A stretch of 64,000 bases of DNA from Ralstonia soli (GCF_023955655.1 NZ_JAMXHT010000006.1:310001-374000), one strand, 5' to 3'; shown: positions 47,660 through 56,306, counted from the first letter of the stretch. Notes: generated by a model not told the origin, from the letters alone. Program-made: numbers and translations.

Positions 47660-47726
47660 GACGGTTCGATTGGTGCGGCGCAGTAGCGCCTCCCTCGTTT
47701 TTGTTGCAGTACTTAGCATTCTCTCC

Positions 47727-47810
47727 ATGTCCTTCGCCAAGTTTTTTTACTTTTACTTTTGGCATCTCGCACCGCTGGCGGAAGGAGAGGGGCGCTTGCA
47801 GCAAAAATAA
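47727..47810 (+). CDS. aromatic leader peptide of aroG (27 codons)
   Basis: The frame reads MSFAKFFYFYFWHLAPLAEG and ends in RLQQK. It holds Phe, Tyr and Trp codons in one block (FFYFYFW, 47742-47762), just what a ribosome-mediated attenuator sensing aromatic amino acids needs. The stop at 47808-47810 is 20 bp before a strong intrinsic terminator. No clear Shine-Dalgarno is seen before the ATG. It lies 155 bp upstream of aroG. Confidence 0.8.
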   Translation: MSFAKFFYFYFWHLAPLAEGEGRLQQK

Positions 47811-47861
47811 AAGCACCCAGCAGATACCGAAAACCGCCAGCGACCCTGGCGGTTTTTTTTT
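47773..47861 (+). promoter_or_regulatory. transcription attenuator: antiterminator and terminator of aroG
   Basis: Terminator: AAACCGCCAG (47831-47840) and CTGGCGGTTT (47846-47855) with loop CGACC, then T's to 47861. Antiterminator: CGCTGGCGG (47773-47781, inside the leader ORF) pairs perfectly over 9 bp with CCGCCAGCG (47834-47842), which is the left arm and part of the loop of the terminator. The two structures exclude each other. Ribosome stalling at the aromatic codons should free the first segment, favour the antiterminator and let RNA polymerase reach aroG. Confidence 0.75.
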
Positions 47862-47965
47862 CGCCCTGTCACTTGCCCTACCCCGGCACCGACGCGAAAC
47901 ATGATCCGAACACAGTAGACCTTTCCAATACTTCCAATACAAACGAGACACCCCAGGAGCTTTCC

Positions 47966-49045
47966 ATGCCGAAGAACACCGACGACTTGCGCATTCGCGA
48001 ACTCAAAGAGCTGACGCCGCCGTCGCATCTGATCCGCGAATTCCCGTGCAGCGACACCGTGTCGGACCTGATCTACCAGAGCCGCAACGCGATGCACCGC
48101 ATCCTGCACGGCATGGACGACCGCCTGATCGTCATCATCGGCCCGTGCTCCATCCACGACACCAAGGCCGCGATGGACTACGCCCGCCGCCTGGTCGAGC
48201 AGCGCGAGCGCTTCAAGAACGAGCTGGAAATCGTCATGCGCGTGTACTTCGAAAAGCCGCGCACCACGGTCGGCTGGAAGGGCCTGATCAACGATCCGTA
48301 CATGGACGGCAGCTTCAAGATCAACGACGGCCTGCGCACCGCGCGTGAGCTGCTGATGAACATCAACGAGCTGGGCCTGCCTGCCGGCACTGAATACCTC
48401 GACGTGATCAGCCCGCAGTACATCGCCGATCTGGTGAGCTGGGGCGCCATCGGCGCGCGCACGACCGAGTCGCAGGTGCACCGCGAGTTGGCTTCCGGCC
48501 TGTCGTGCCCGGTCGGCTTCAAGAACGGCACCGACGGCAACGTGAAGATCGCCGTGGATGCCATCAAGGCCGCCTCGCAGCCGCACCACTTCCTGTCGGT
48601 CACCAAGGGGGGCCACTCGGCCATTGTGTCGACGGCCGGCAACGAGGATTGCCACATCATCCTGCGCGGCGGCAAGGCGCCCAACTATGACGCCGCCAGC
48701 GTGCAGGAGGCCTGCGAAGCCATCGCCAAGTCGGGCCTGGCCGCACGTCTGATGATCGACGCCTCGCACGCCAACAGCAGCAAGAAGCACGAAAACCAGA
48801 TCCCGGTGTGCGAAGACATTGGCCACCAGATGGCTGCCGGCGACAACCGCATCGTTGGTGTGATGGTGGAGTCGCACATCAACGCCGGCCGCCAGGACCA
48901 CGTGCAGGGCACGCCGGTGTCCGACCTCGCCTACGGCCAGAGCGTGACCGACGCCTGCATTGGCTGGGACGACTCGGTGAAGGTGCTGGAGACGCTGGCC
49001 GACGCCGTGCGTAAGCGCCGCTTGGTGCCGGGCAGCGGCAACTAA
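47966..49045 (+). CDS. aroG: 3-deoxy-7-phosphoheptulonate synthase (DAHP synthase, AroF/G/H type)
   Basis: This enzyme condenses phosphoenolpyruvate and erythrose 4-phosphate, the entry to the shikimate pathway. The 359-residue type I-alpha protein contains LIVIIGPCSIHDTKAAMDYA, VMRVYFEKPRTTVGWKGLIN, ESQVHRELASGLSCPVGFKNG (in part) and LMIDASHANSSKKHENQ, and an N-terminal extension typical of the feedback-sensitive group. ATG at 47966 has CCAGGAG upstream. The attenuator before it indicates control by the supply of Phe, Tyr and/or Trp. A terminator follows the gene. Confidence 0.97.
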   Translation: MPKNTDDLRIRELKELTPPSHLIREFPCSDTVSDLIYQSRNAMHRILHGMDDRLIVIIGPCSIHDTKAAMDYARRLVEQRERFKNELEIVMRVYFEKPRTTVGWKGLINDPYMDGSFKINDGLRTARELLMNINELGLPAGTEYLDVISPQYIADLVSWGAIGARTTESQVHRELASGLSCPVGFKNGTDGNVKIAVDAIKAASQPHHFLSVTKGGHSAIVSTAGNEDCHIILRGGKAPNYDAASVQEACEAIAKSGLAARLMIDASHANSSKKHENQIPVCEDIGHQMAAGDNRIVGVMVESHINAGRQDHVQGTPVSDLAYGQSVTDACIGWDDSVKVLETLADAVRKRRLVPGSGN

Positions 49046-49077
49046 GCCGCCGATCTGCACCGATGCGGTTTGAGAAG

Positions 49078-49100
49078 GGACGCCCGCGGGCGTCCTTTTT
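49078..49100 (+). terminator. rho-independent terminator of aroG
   Basis: GGACGCCCGCGGGCGTCC is a perfect 18-bp palindrome followed by TTTTT, 33 bp after the aroG stop. Confidence 0.9.
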
Positions 49101-49227
49101 CATTGCGTGCTGCTAAAAACGCCGGATGTATAACAAATGTGAGCGAAAAGTACCCAAATCACACAAGTGCATTGCCTTTGACATATCGTAGGTGAGTTCC
49201 CCTGCTCACCCCCTCCTGGAGGCAACC

Positions 49228-50130
49228 ATGGCAGACACACTGGTGGAAACCGCCACCAACACCGCAAGCAAGTACCAGGCGATCGTGATGCAGTACGCCA
49301 CCGACGTCGGCATGAAAATCCTTGCCGCCATCGTCTTCTGGGTGGTCGGTCGCTGGCTGATCAACCTGGCCGTGCGCATGGTGGAAGGCTCGTTGAGCCG
49401 GCAGAAGGTCGATCCGACCGTGCTGCGCTACGTCGGCTCGATCATCACCGTCACGCTGAATGTGCTGCTGGTGATCGGCATCCTCGGCTACTTCGGCATC
49501 CAGACGACGACGTTCGCAGCGCTGATTGCAGCAGCCGGCGTGGCCATCGGCATGGCGTGGTCGGGGCTGCTCTCGAACTTTGCGGCGGGCGCGTTCCTGA
49601 TCGTGCTGCGGCCGTTCAAGGTGGGCGACTTCGTCACGGCCGGCGGCGTGACGGGCACGATCAAGGAGATCGGCCTGTTTGCCACCACGATCAACACGCC
49701 GGACAACGTGGTCACGATTGTCGGCAACGGCAAGATCTTCGCGGACACGATCCAGAACTACACCTCCAACCCGTTCCGCCGCGTGGAACTGAAGGCGCAG
49801 CTAGCCGGCAGCGCCGATCACCGCGCCGCCATCGCCCTGCTCAAGGAGAAGATCGCGGCCATCCCCAACGTGCTCGCCGATCCGGCCGTCGATGTGGAGA
49901 TCCTGGAATTCAACCTGGTCGGGCCGGTGCTGGCCGTGCGCCCGTACACGCACAACGACAACTACTGGCAGGTCTACTTCGACACCAACCGCACGATCAG
50001 GGAAGCGCTCGCTGAAGCGGGCTTCCCGGCACCGACGCCGTCGCAAGCGCTGACCATCACCACGCCTGCGCAACTGGCGGGCCTGACCGCCGTGGCACAG
50101 AGCACGACAACGCCGACCAGCGTGAACTGA
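49228..50130 (+). CDS. mscS: small-conductance mechanosensitive channel, MscS family
   Basis: A 300-residue inner-membrane channel that opens under membrane tension to release solutes after osmotic downshock. Three membrane helices are visible; the pore helix region reads AAGVAIGMAWSGLLSNFAAG, followed by FLIVLRPFKVGDFVTAGGVTG at the entrance to the beta domain (PFKVGD is the family hallmark), and VTIVGNGKIFADTIQNYTSNP. Length is close to E. coli MscS (286). The ATG at 49228 has a strong CTGGAGG. Terminators flank it on both sides, so it is a single transcription unit. Confidence 0.95.
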   Translation: MADTLVETATNTASKYQAIVMQYATDVGMKILAAIVFWVVGRWLINLAVRMVEGSLSRQKVDPTVLRYVGSIITVTLNVLLVIGILGYFGIQTTTFAALIAAAGVAIGMAWSGLLSNFAAGAFLIVLRPFKVGDFVTAGGVTGTIKEIGLFATTINTPDNVVTIVGNGKIFADTIQNYTSNPFRRVELKAQLAGSADHRAAIALLKEKIAAIPNVLADPAVDVEILEFNLVGPVLAVRPYTHNDNYWQVYFDTNRTIREALAEAGFPAPTPSQALTITTPAQLAGLTAVAQSTTTPTSVN

Positions 50131-50150
50131 TCCACGCATCCGCAAAAGCA

Positions 50151-50181
50151 AACGGCCCGGTGCAGAACCGGGCCGTTTTGT
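50151..50181 (+). terminator. rho-independent terminator of mscS
   Basis: AACGGCCCGGT (50151-50161) and ACCGGGCCGTT (50167-50177) form a perfect 11-bp stem with loop GCAGA, followed by TTGTTTT. It lies between convergent mscS and the adenosyltransferase gene. Confidence 0.9.
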
Positions 50182-50200
50182 TTTGATGCGCTGATTACCA

Positions 50201-50758
50201 CTACGTCGGCTTGTGCTCGTCACGCTTCCAAAGCACATCCGTGCCACCATCCACGCGATTCAGCACGCGCGCCAGCACGAACAGCAAGTCGGACAGCCGA
50301 TTGACGTACTGGCGCGGCGCCTCGCCAATGGTCTCCGCACGGCCGAGCGCGACGATGCTGCGCTCCGCCCGGCGCGCCACCGTGCGACATATATGTGCCT
50401 GCGCCGCCGCGCGGCTGCCACCCGGCAGGATAAATTCCGCCAGGCGCGGCAGATCGGCGTTGTAATCGGCCAGCCATTGGTCGAGCCGCAACACGTGCGC
50501 AGTCGTGACCATCGTGTAGCCCGGAATGCACAACTCGCCACCCAGGTCGAACAGGTCATGCTGGATGGCGGTGAGCGCCGCGCGCACGCCATCGGGCAGC
50601 GTTTCCGTCAGCAGCACGCCGATGTGCGAGTTCAGCTCGTCAACGTCGCCAATCGCGGCGATGCGCAGGCTGTCTTTGGCCGTGCGGCTGCCGTCGCCGA
50701 GGCCGGTGGTGCCGTCGTCGCCGGTGCGCGTGGCGATCTTGGATAAGCGGTTGCCCAC
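50201..50758 (-). CDS. ATP:cob(I)alamin adenosyltransferase, PduO type
   Basis: A 185-residue trimeric-type enzyme that adds the adenosyl group to cob(I)alamin. Motifs in order: KIATRTGDDGTTGLGDGSR (ATP binding), DVDELNSHIGVL, LPGGSRAAAQAHICRTVARR and YVNRLSDLLFVLARVLNR. The start is GTG at 50758 (VGNRLSKIATRTG) with AGGAGA 6 bp upstream; an upstream ATG lacks a ribosome site. It is divergent from the flavoprotein gene. No cobalamin riboswitch is seen in the 94-bp gap. Confidence 0.93.
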   Translation of the reverse strand: MGNRLSKIATRTGDDGTTGLGDGSRTAKDSLRIAAIGDVDELNSHIGVLLTETLPDGVRAALTAIQHDLFDLGGELCIPGYTMVTTAHVLRLDQWLADYNADLPRLAEFILPGGSRAAAQAHICRTVARRAERSIVALGRAETIGEAPRQYVNRLSDLLFVLARVLNRVDGGTDVLWKRDEHKPT

Positions 50759-50852
50759 GGTGGGTCTCCTAGTGTGTCTACCCGGCATTATCGCAAGCCC
50801 CCGAAAGCCCCGGCGTTAGAATCAACGTCCAGGCCGGCCAGAGCCGCACAAC

Positions 50853-52283
50853 ATGCGAGACGTCATGAACCACCCCGCACCGCCCTCCCAGTTGATCCGC
50901 AAACCGATTCCGGTGGCCATGCTCGACGCACTGCGCGCCCGTTTCGGCGATCGCCTCTCCACCAGCGATGCCGTGCGCGCCCACCACGGCCGCGACGAAT
51001 CCGCCTACGACCCGATGCTGCCCGACGCCGTCGTCTTCGCGCAGACCACCGAGGAAGTCGCCGCCGTCGCCAAGCTGTGCTTCGAGCACGAGATTCCGCT
51101 GATCCCGTACGGTGCTGGCTCGTCGCTCGAAGGCCACCTGCTGGCCGTGGCCGGCGGCGTGAGCCTCGACCTCTCGCAGATGAACCGTGTGTTGTCCGTC
51201 CACCCCGAAGACCTGACGGTGACGGTCGAGCCGGGCGTCACGCGCAAGCAACTGAACACGGAAATCCGCGACACGGGCCTCTTCTTCCCGATCGACCCGG
51301 GCGCGGATGCGTCCATCGGCGGCATGTGTGCCACGCGCGCGTCCGGCACCAACGCCGTGCGCTACGGCACGATGCGCGAGAACGTGCTGAACCTGACGGT
51401 GGTGACCGCCGACGGCCGCATCATCACGACAGCCAACCGCGCGCGCAAATCCTCAGCCGGCTACGACCTGACGCGCCTGTTCATCGGCAGCGAGGGCACG
51501 CTGGGCATCATCACCGAGATCACGCTGAAGCTGTATCCGCAGCCGGAGGCCGTGTCCGCCGCGGTGTGCGCCTTCTCGAGCATGGGCGATGCGGTATCTG
51601 CCGTGATCGACACGATCCAGATGGGCGTGCCGATTGCGCGCGTCGAGTTTGTCGACGCGCTGGCCATCCGCGCGATCAACCAGTACGACAAGCTCACGCT
51701 GCCCGAAATGCCGACGCTGTTCTTCGAGTTCCATGGTTCCGAGCACGGCGTGCAGGAGCAGGCCGAGACCGTGCAGCAGATCGCCGCCGAACACCAAGGC
51801 CAGGGCTTCGAATGGGCTACCCGCCCGGAAGACCGCAGCCGCCTGTGGAACGCCCGCCACAACGCGTTCTTCGCCTTCCTGCAACTCAAGCCCGGCTGCC
51901 GCGCCGTCACCACCGACGTGTGCGTGCCGATCTCGCGCCTGGCCGACTGCGTGGTCGAGACGGAGAAAGACCTGCTCGCCAGCCCGTTCAAACTGCCCGC
52001 CCCCATCGTCGGCCACGTGGGCGACGGCAACTTCCACGTCTGCCTGCTGATCGACCCCGACAAACCGGAGGAACGGGACGAGGCCGAGCGCATCAACCAG
52101 CGCATCGTCGCGCGCGCGATTGCCATGGACGGCACCTGCACCGGCGAGCACGGCGTGGGGCTGCACAAGATGGGCTCGCTGATTGCCGAGCACGGTGAGG
52201 ATGCGATTGATCTGATGCGCAGCATCAAGCAGGCGCTGGACCCGAAGCACATCCTGAACCCCGGCAAGATCTTTCATCTGTAA
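50853..52283 (+). CDS. FAD-linked oxidase, D-lactate dehydrogenase (cytochrome) type
   Basis: A 476-residue VAO/PCMH-fold flavoprotein. The FAD-binding PP loop reads PLIPYGAGSSLEGHLLAVAG, followed by VTVEPGVTRKQLN, DPGADASIGGMCATRASGTN and FIGSEGTLGIITEITLKLY. The C-terminal FAD-oxidase domain has HVGDGNFHVCLLID and TCTGEHGVGLHKMG. This combination matches LDHD-type D-lactate or D-2-hydroxyacid dehydrogenases; glycolate oxidase GlcD is encoded separately at 56802. An ATG four codons in is an alternative start. A LysR gene follows 11 bp later. Confidence 0.87.
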   Translation: MRDVMNHPAPPSQLIRKPIPVAMLDALRARFGDRLSTSDAVRAHHGRDESAYDPMLPDAVVFAQTTEEVAAVAKLCFEHEIPLIPYGAGSSLEGHLLAVAGGVSLDLSQMNRVLSVHPEDLTVTVEPGVTRKQLNTEIRDTGLFFPIDPGADASIGGMCATRASGTNAVRYGTMRENVLNLTVVTADGRIITTANRARKSSAGYDLTRLFIGSEGTLGIITEITLKLYPQPEAVSAAVCAFSSMGDAVSAVIDTIQMGVPIARVEFVDALAIRAINQYDKLTLPEMPTLFFEFHGSEHGVQEQAETVQQIAAEHQGQGFEWATRPEDRSRLWNARHNAFFAFLQLKPGCRAVTTDVCVPISRLADCVVETEKDLLASPFKLPAPIVGHVGDGNFHVCLLIDPDKPEERDEAERINQRIVARAIAMDGTCTGEHGVGLHKMGSLIAEHGEDAIDLMRSIKQALDPKHILNPGKIFHL

Positions 52284-52294
52284 GCACATACCGC

Positions 52295-53185
52295 ATGTCC
52301 TCCGTCTTCAAACGCGTTCCTCCGCTGCACCTGCTGATTGCCTTTGAAGCGGGGGCCCGCCATGCGAGCTTCGCACGTGCAGCCGAAGAGTTGTCGGTCA
52401 CGCCCAGCGCGGTGTCCCACCGCATCAAGAACCTCGAAGAGCTGTGGGGCGAAGACCTGTTCGTGCGCACCGGCACGGCGCTGCGGCTGACCGCCGCCGG
52501 CACACGTTATCTGCGCAGCGTGCAGGATGCGCTCAAGACCCTGCACGAACTGGCGCGGCCCGAATTCAGCAAGCAGCGCGCACGGCTGCGCGTGGCGATT
52601 CCGCCCACGTTCGGGCGCCAGCACCTGGTGCCTCGCATTCCGGAATTCAACGCGCTGTATCCGCACATCGACGTCGAGCTGCACCTGTCCATCCCATTCC
52701 TCGACGTGAAGGCCGAGGACACCGATGTGGAGATCCGCTACGGCACTGGCCGTTATCCGGACCTGAAGACCACGCTGCTGCTCAACGAGCCGGTGTTCCC
52801 CGCGTGCGGGCGCGGCTACTTCGAGCAGATTGGCGGCAACACCATCACCGAAGCCTCGCAACTGCTGAACCTCACGCTGCTGCGCAGCCCGCTGGAACCG
52901 TGGCGCCCGTGGTTCGAGGCGGCCGGGCTGGATGCACCGGAGCCCGCTACCGGCTCGCTCTTCAACGACATCGGCCTAATGCTGGAGGCCGTGGCATCCA
53001 ACCAGGGCGTGGCACTGGTGCGCCAGGCCATGGCGCGCAACTGGCTGGCTTCCGGGCAGATCGTGCGGCTGCTGGATATTGAATCGGCGTCGCCGCATGC
53101 GTATTACATCGTTCAGCGGGAACAGGCGCCGATGAAGCCGGAGGCGCAGCATTTTGTGGATTGGCTGCTTGGGCTGGATTGGTGA
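52295..53185 (+). CDS. LysR-family transcriptional regulator, GcvA-like
   Basis: A 296-residue regulator with the N-terminal winged helix (LIAFEAGARHASFARAAEEL, SVTPSAVSHRIKNLEE, GEDLFVRTGTALRLTAAG) and a type 2 periplasmic-binding-protein-fold effector domain (RVAIPPTFGRQHLVPRIPEF, DVEIRYGTGRYP). The PPLHLLIAFEAGARHASF start is typical of the GcvA subgroup. It follows the D-lactate dehydrogenase-like gene by 11 bp and probably shares its transcript; the target is unknown. A strong terminator follows. Confidence 0.9.
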   Translation: MSSVFKRVPPLHLLIAFEAGARHASFARAAEELSVTPSAVSHRIKNLEELWGEDLFVRTGTALRLTAAGTRYLRSVQDALKTLHELARPEFSKQRARLRVAIPPTFGRQHLVPRIPEFNALYPHIDVELHLSIPFLDVKAEDTDVEIRYGTGRYPDLKTTLLLNEPVFPACGRGYFEQIGGNTITEASQLLNLTLLRSPLEPWRPWFEAAGLDAPEPATGSLFNDIGLMLEAVASNQGVALVRQAMARNWLASGQIVRLLDIESASPHAYYIVQREQAPMKPEAQHFVDWLLGLDW

Positions 53186-53201
53186 ACCACACAAAAAAAA
53201 A

Positions 53202-53225
53202 GGCCCCAAATCTGGGGCCGTTTTT
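53202..53225. terminator. bidirectional rho-independent terminator
   Basis: GGCCCCA and TGGGGCC form a 7-bp stem with loop AATC, followed by GTTTTT on the plus strand and preceded by a run of nine A's (53193-53201), which is a U-run on the minus strand. It ends both the LysR transcript and the minus-strand island transcript. Confidence 0.85.
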
Positions 53226-53281
53226 ACAGCGAGCGCTGCACGCGAGGAAGCAGTAATCAACCAGAAAATGATTTCCGGAAA

Positions 53282-53827
53282 TTAGCTGGTGGAATCGCCT
53301 CTAAGCTCACCAAGGCGAGGGGACCAGTAATTTTCTATCGCCTGGCGGATCGATGGCGCATCAAATCCATCCGGCTCTTCTTCGAGCTTAAATCTCAGGT
53401 AATCAATAATTGCCTCAACCTGTTCCTTAGAGAAGGCGGAGCACCGATGCACCGCTCGCCCCCAACGAGTTCTTCTTTTCCTTGTATCCCCATAGTGGCG
53501 TGGGTGATCTCTCTCCCAGAGATCATCATCACTGAATCCGGACGTAATACATGAGACGACATCATTATTATGCACCTCACCAGCCAAATCATGAATCATA
53601 AAAGCTTGCAAATAATACAAGAACGCAGTATTTGAAAGAAAAATCAATGTGGCAGGCTCAGAATCCATATCGAAAACATGCAACTCCCTCCAATCCCTAA
53701 CACCATGGAATATTTTCTCTATCGCTTTCGATTCGAAATCGTTTCCGTCCACTAGCTCCTGATCTTTAGGGGGAGGTACATTTGCAAACGACGTCAAAAT
53801 CTTCTCTTCAAGCCCCGTCCTTTCCAT
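53282..53827 (-). CDS. DUF6714-like protein, probable immunity protein of the RHS toxin
   Basis: A 181-residue soluble acidic protein without signal peptide. The core FLSNTAFLYYLQAFMIHDL resembles the DUF6714-type proteins often found beside polymorphic toxins, as far as I can recall the family. The C-terminal half has FSKEQVEAIIDYLRFKLEEE, a helical segment. Base composition is clearly AT-richer than its neighbours, like the rest of the island. The start is one base after the RHS stop codon, so the two are tightly linked, the standard toxin-immunity arrangement. The neutralising role is inferred from position only. Confidence 0.65.
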   Translation of the reverse strand: MERTGLEEKILTSFANVPPPKDQELVDGNDFESKAIEKIFHGVRDWRELHVFDMDSEPATLIFLSNTAFLYYLQAFMIHDLAGEVHNNDVVSCITSGFSDDDLWERDHPRHYGDTRKRRTRWGRAVHRCSAFSKEQVEAIIDYLRFKLEEEPDGFDAPSIRQAIENYWSPRLGELRGDSTS

Positions 53828-53828
53828 T

Positions 53829-55481
53829 TTAATTTCCCATCAACAATTTCTCGCATTTTGCGACCGATCGCCAAGCACCATCTTCGGCGCTCTTGTGGTT
53901 CCCCTTATCTTTCTCGCCAGCGCCATCACCGCCACGAAAACATTTGTTATTGATTTTCGTGCGAGCCAAGGCACATGCTCTATTGAGACTGAGCTTCTCT
54001 AACAGAGTGGCGGGTGAGTCCGTACCCAGGCAGCCCTGCTGCCCATTGTTCTTGCAAAGGTCATTCACTTGATCTCTGAGATCATTGTGCGTTCCCTCGT
54101 CACAGTCACCTGGCGGCGTACTCCGATCGAAAACCGCTGCACATGCCTGCACTGCCTTTGCAATTGCCTTCGCGACAATGACCTCCACCCGTGCTTCGGG
54201 ACGCATCGCGCTACTGGCATTCGGATCAAGCGCATTCTCCGGGTAGGAAGACGGGTTCATCACTTGCTGCCCACCCGGTATCGGTAGCGGCGGCCGATAG
54301 CTCGACATCCCCCCTACTCCCATTTGCGCATGAGCGGAAGCAATGAAACCGCCAAACCACCGCTTGAACCAATCGATCATGTTGTTCCATGCTTGGACCA
54401 GATCACTCAAGAACGAGAATGGGCTGCGCGATACATCCCCCGGCACTTCCGGCTCTGGCAGCTTGATGTTGTCGAGAATCTCGATCAGCCGGTGCGCAGC
54501 GTCGTAGACGTAGCGCGTTTCCAGATCTTGCGGGCCGAGTATCGCGGTGCGTTGGCCGATGGCATCGTATTCATATCGGATGTGCTGACCATCGAATTCA
54601 TAGTCGGTGAGCCAGCCGCGCACGTTGTAGGTGAATCTGAGGTGAACGCCGTTGACGTCCACGGCCTCAAGTACGCGGCCTGCTGCGTCGTATTGGACGA
54701 TGCGTCCGGTCTTGCCCTCCGGATTGGTCAACGATTGCAGGTCACCTTGAGCGTTATAGACAAATGTCCACGTACCAGTGACTGCGTTACCGGTGCGCTC
54801 CGTTGTGGTCAGAACGTGACCACCGTCATCGTAGGTCCAGTCGGTGCGCTTAATCGGGGCATCGGCCACAGCAGCAAACCCTGCTGCCCCATTGGCATCC
54901 GCTGTTTCCACCTCTGTGTACGTCGTCAGATTGCCGTTGCCGTCGTAAGCGAACGTCTCCAACTTGCCAGGCGACGCAACGCGAACAGGAAGATTCAACG
55001 TCGAATGCCATTCGGTAGCGGTCGTCTTAGCATTCGCAGTCCCGGCCCCTTCTACGCGCCTCGTCTCCCGCCCTTGCGCATCATAGGCGTACGTCGTGGC
55101 GGTGTTGTCGTAGCCGACTTCGCGTGTAGCGTTGCCATTGGCATCGTATTCGCTGCTGAAAGACGTCTTTCCGCACGACGGGCATGGCGCGCTCACCCCA
55201 ATCGGCAGCAACACCCCGTTTTGTTTCAAGAAGCTATAGACCGTACTCTCGCCCTCTGGCGTCAGCACTGTCGTCTGTCCATCCGCGCCGTACTGGAACT
55301 GATAGCGATCTGCCCCGCCAGTCAACTCACTGACAATAGCCCGACCTTGATCGTCATAGGCATACGTGGCGTAGCGAACGCCAGCCTCGTCGATCACGCC
55401 GGTCAACGCAGTAGGAAAGCGCGAGTCTTCATAGACATATTGACGCGTGGTGTTGTCCGGGCGCGTGACTGTGGACAACAT
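53829..55481 (-). CDS. RHS repeats plus cysteine-rich C-terminal toxin domain (3' open part)
   Basis: The 550-codon open part holds at least eight YD repeats (YDANGNATRE, YDAQGRETRR, YDGNGNLTTY, YDAAGRVLEA, YDAIGQRTAI and others). They are followed by a hydrophobic stretch (NNMIDWFKRWFGGFIASA), a Pro-rich linker and a variable tail. The tail has the pattern C..GTHNDLRDQVNDLC, GCLGTDSP, RACALARTKINNKCFRGGD, GNHKSAEDGA and a last AKCEKLL. This spacing of Cys, His and the CF.GGD motif recalls the Novel-toxin-16-like tails of RHS proteins. Starting at the internal ATG it would lack any secretion signal. It is followed immediately by the putative immunity gene. Confidence 0.65.
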   Translation of the reverse strand: MLSTVTRPDNTTRQYVYEDSRFPTALTGVIDEAGVRYATYAYDDQGRAIVSELTGGADRYQFQYGADGQTTVLTPEGESTVYSFLKQNGVLLPIGVSAPCPSCGKTSFSSEYDANGNATREVGYDNTATTYAYDAQGRETRRVEGAGTANAKTTATEWHSTLNLPVRVASPGKLETFAYDGNGNLTTYTEVETADANGAAGFAAVADAPIKRTDWTYDDGGHVLTTTERTGNAVTGTWTFVYNAQGDLQSLTNPEGKTGRIVQYDAAGRVLEAVDVNGVHLRFTYNVRGWLTDYEFDGQHIRYEYDAIGQRTAILGPQDLETRYVYDAAHRLIEILDNIKLPEPEVPGDVSRSPFSFLSDLVQAWNNMIDWFKRWFGGFIASAHAQMGVGGMSSYRPPLPIPGGQQVMNPSSYPENALDPNASSAMRPEARVEVIVAKAIAKAVQACAAVFDRSTPPGDCDEGTHNDLRDQVNDLCKNNGQQGCLGTDSPATLLEKLSLNRACALARTKINNKCFRGGDGAGEKDKGNHKSAEDGAWRSVAKCEKLLMGN

Positions 55482-55499
55482 GTCATTGGCGTTATAACC

Positions 55500-56306
55500 C
55501 TACTTGGTAATGCCCCCATCGGGAGCAATGACGCTGGCCACATTGCCCCGCGCATCGTAATCAAACCTCAGAGCGCGCCCGCTGGGTGCCGTCACCGAAG
55601 CTAACTGACCAGCTTTGTTGTAAGACAGCGTTGTCGGCCTTCGGCCTGATGCCTGAACACTTTGTAGTCTCCCTTTTGCATCGTAAATTTCCACGGCACC
55701 GGTTACCCCGACCGTATAGCGCCACGTGACGATCTCCTTATCTCGCCAGTAACCCCACTTATCCTGTACTCGCTGCTTTTCTACCACGCGGTCAGGCGTA
55801 TCCGCAGTTCCTGATGCACGCCAACTCACCCCATTCTTGCGAAAGACTCGCACATCCCCGTCTCCTCGCAAGACAGTAACGGAACCTGTAAGCAAATCAT
55901 TTACAAGAAGAGAATCAATCTCCCGCTGCCACTCAAAAATCCACTGCCCTTTACCCGACTGCAATCCATAGAGGAGGTAAGAACGATAGGCTCTAGATAG
56001 TGGGAGTTCGTCATTTTTTGAGGCATCGCGCTCAATCAAAATCTTAACGCCCGTACCTGGAAAGACGGGGTGCGATACCGGACAGCCCTGAACTGGCGGG
56101 CGCGCCGGAGTGCAAGATCCATCTGACTGCCTGACATAACCATAAGCACAGTCATCCATGCTCCAAAACCAATTATTAAAATAATCAGTCCAATCGTTGG
56201 CAACCCTACAACTCACCTCCAGCCAATCGTCATTGGCAGACACGTAAAGCCCCAGGGTACTCCATACGATAATCTGGATCTGGATACCACCCATTAAATA
56301 TATCAA
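55500..56306 (-). pseudogene. RHS protein, N-terminal/middle fragment
   Basis: An open frame of 268 codons. It contains CRVANDWTDYFNNWFWSMDD, a Pro/Cys stretch and the DUF6531-like lead-in to RHS repeats (VFPGTGVKILIERD, LPLSRAYRSYLLYG). The first two YD repeats follow (YDAKGRLQSVQ and YDARGNVASVI). It stops at the TAG at 55502-55500 in phase with the downstream fragment. Its apparent ATG at 56306 lies inside the preceding reading frame, so it is not a natural start. Confidence 0.65.

Noticed and set aside
47663-47670. GGTTCGAT as the T-loop of a tRNA
   Set aside because: No acceptor stem, anticodon arm or CCA end can be built around it; it lies in the aroG leader.
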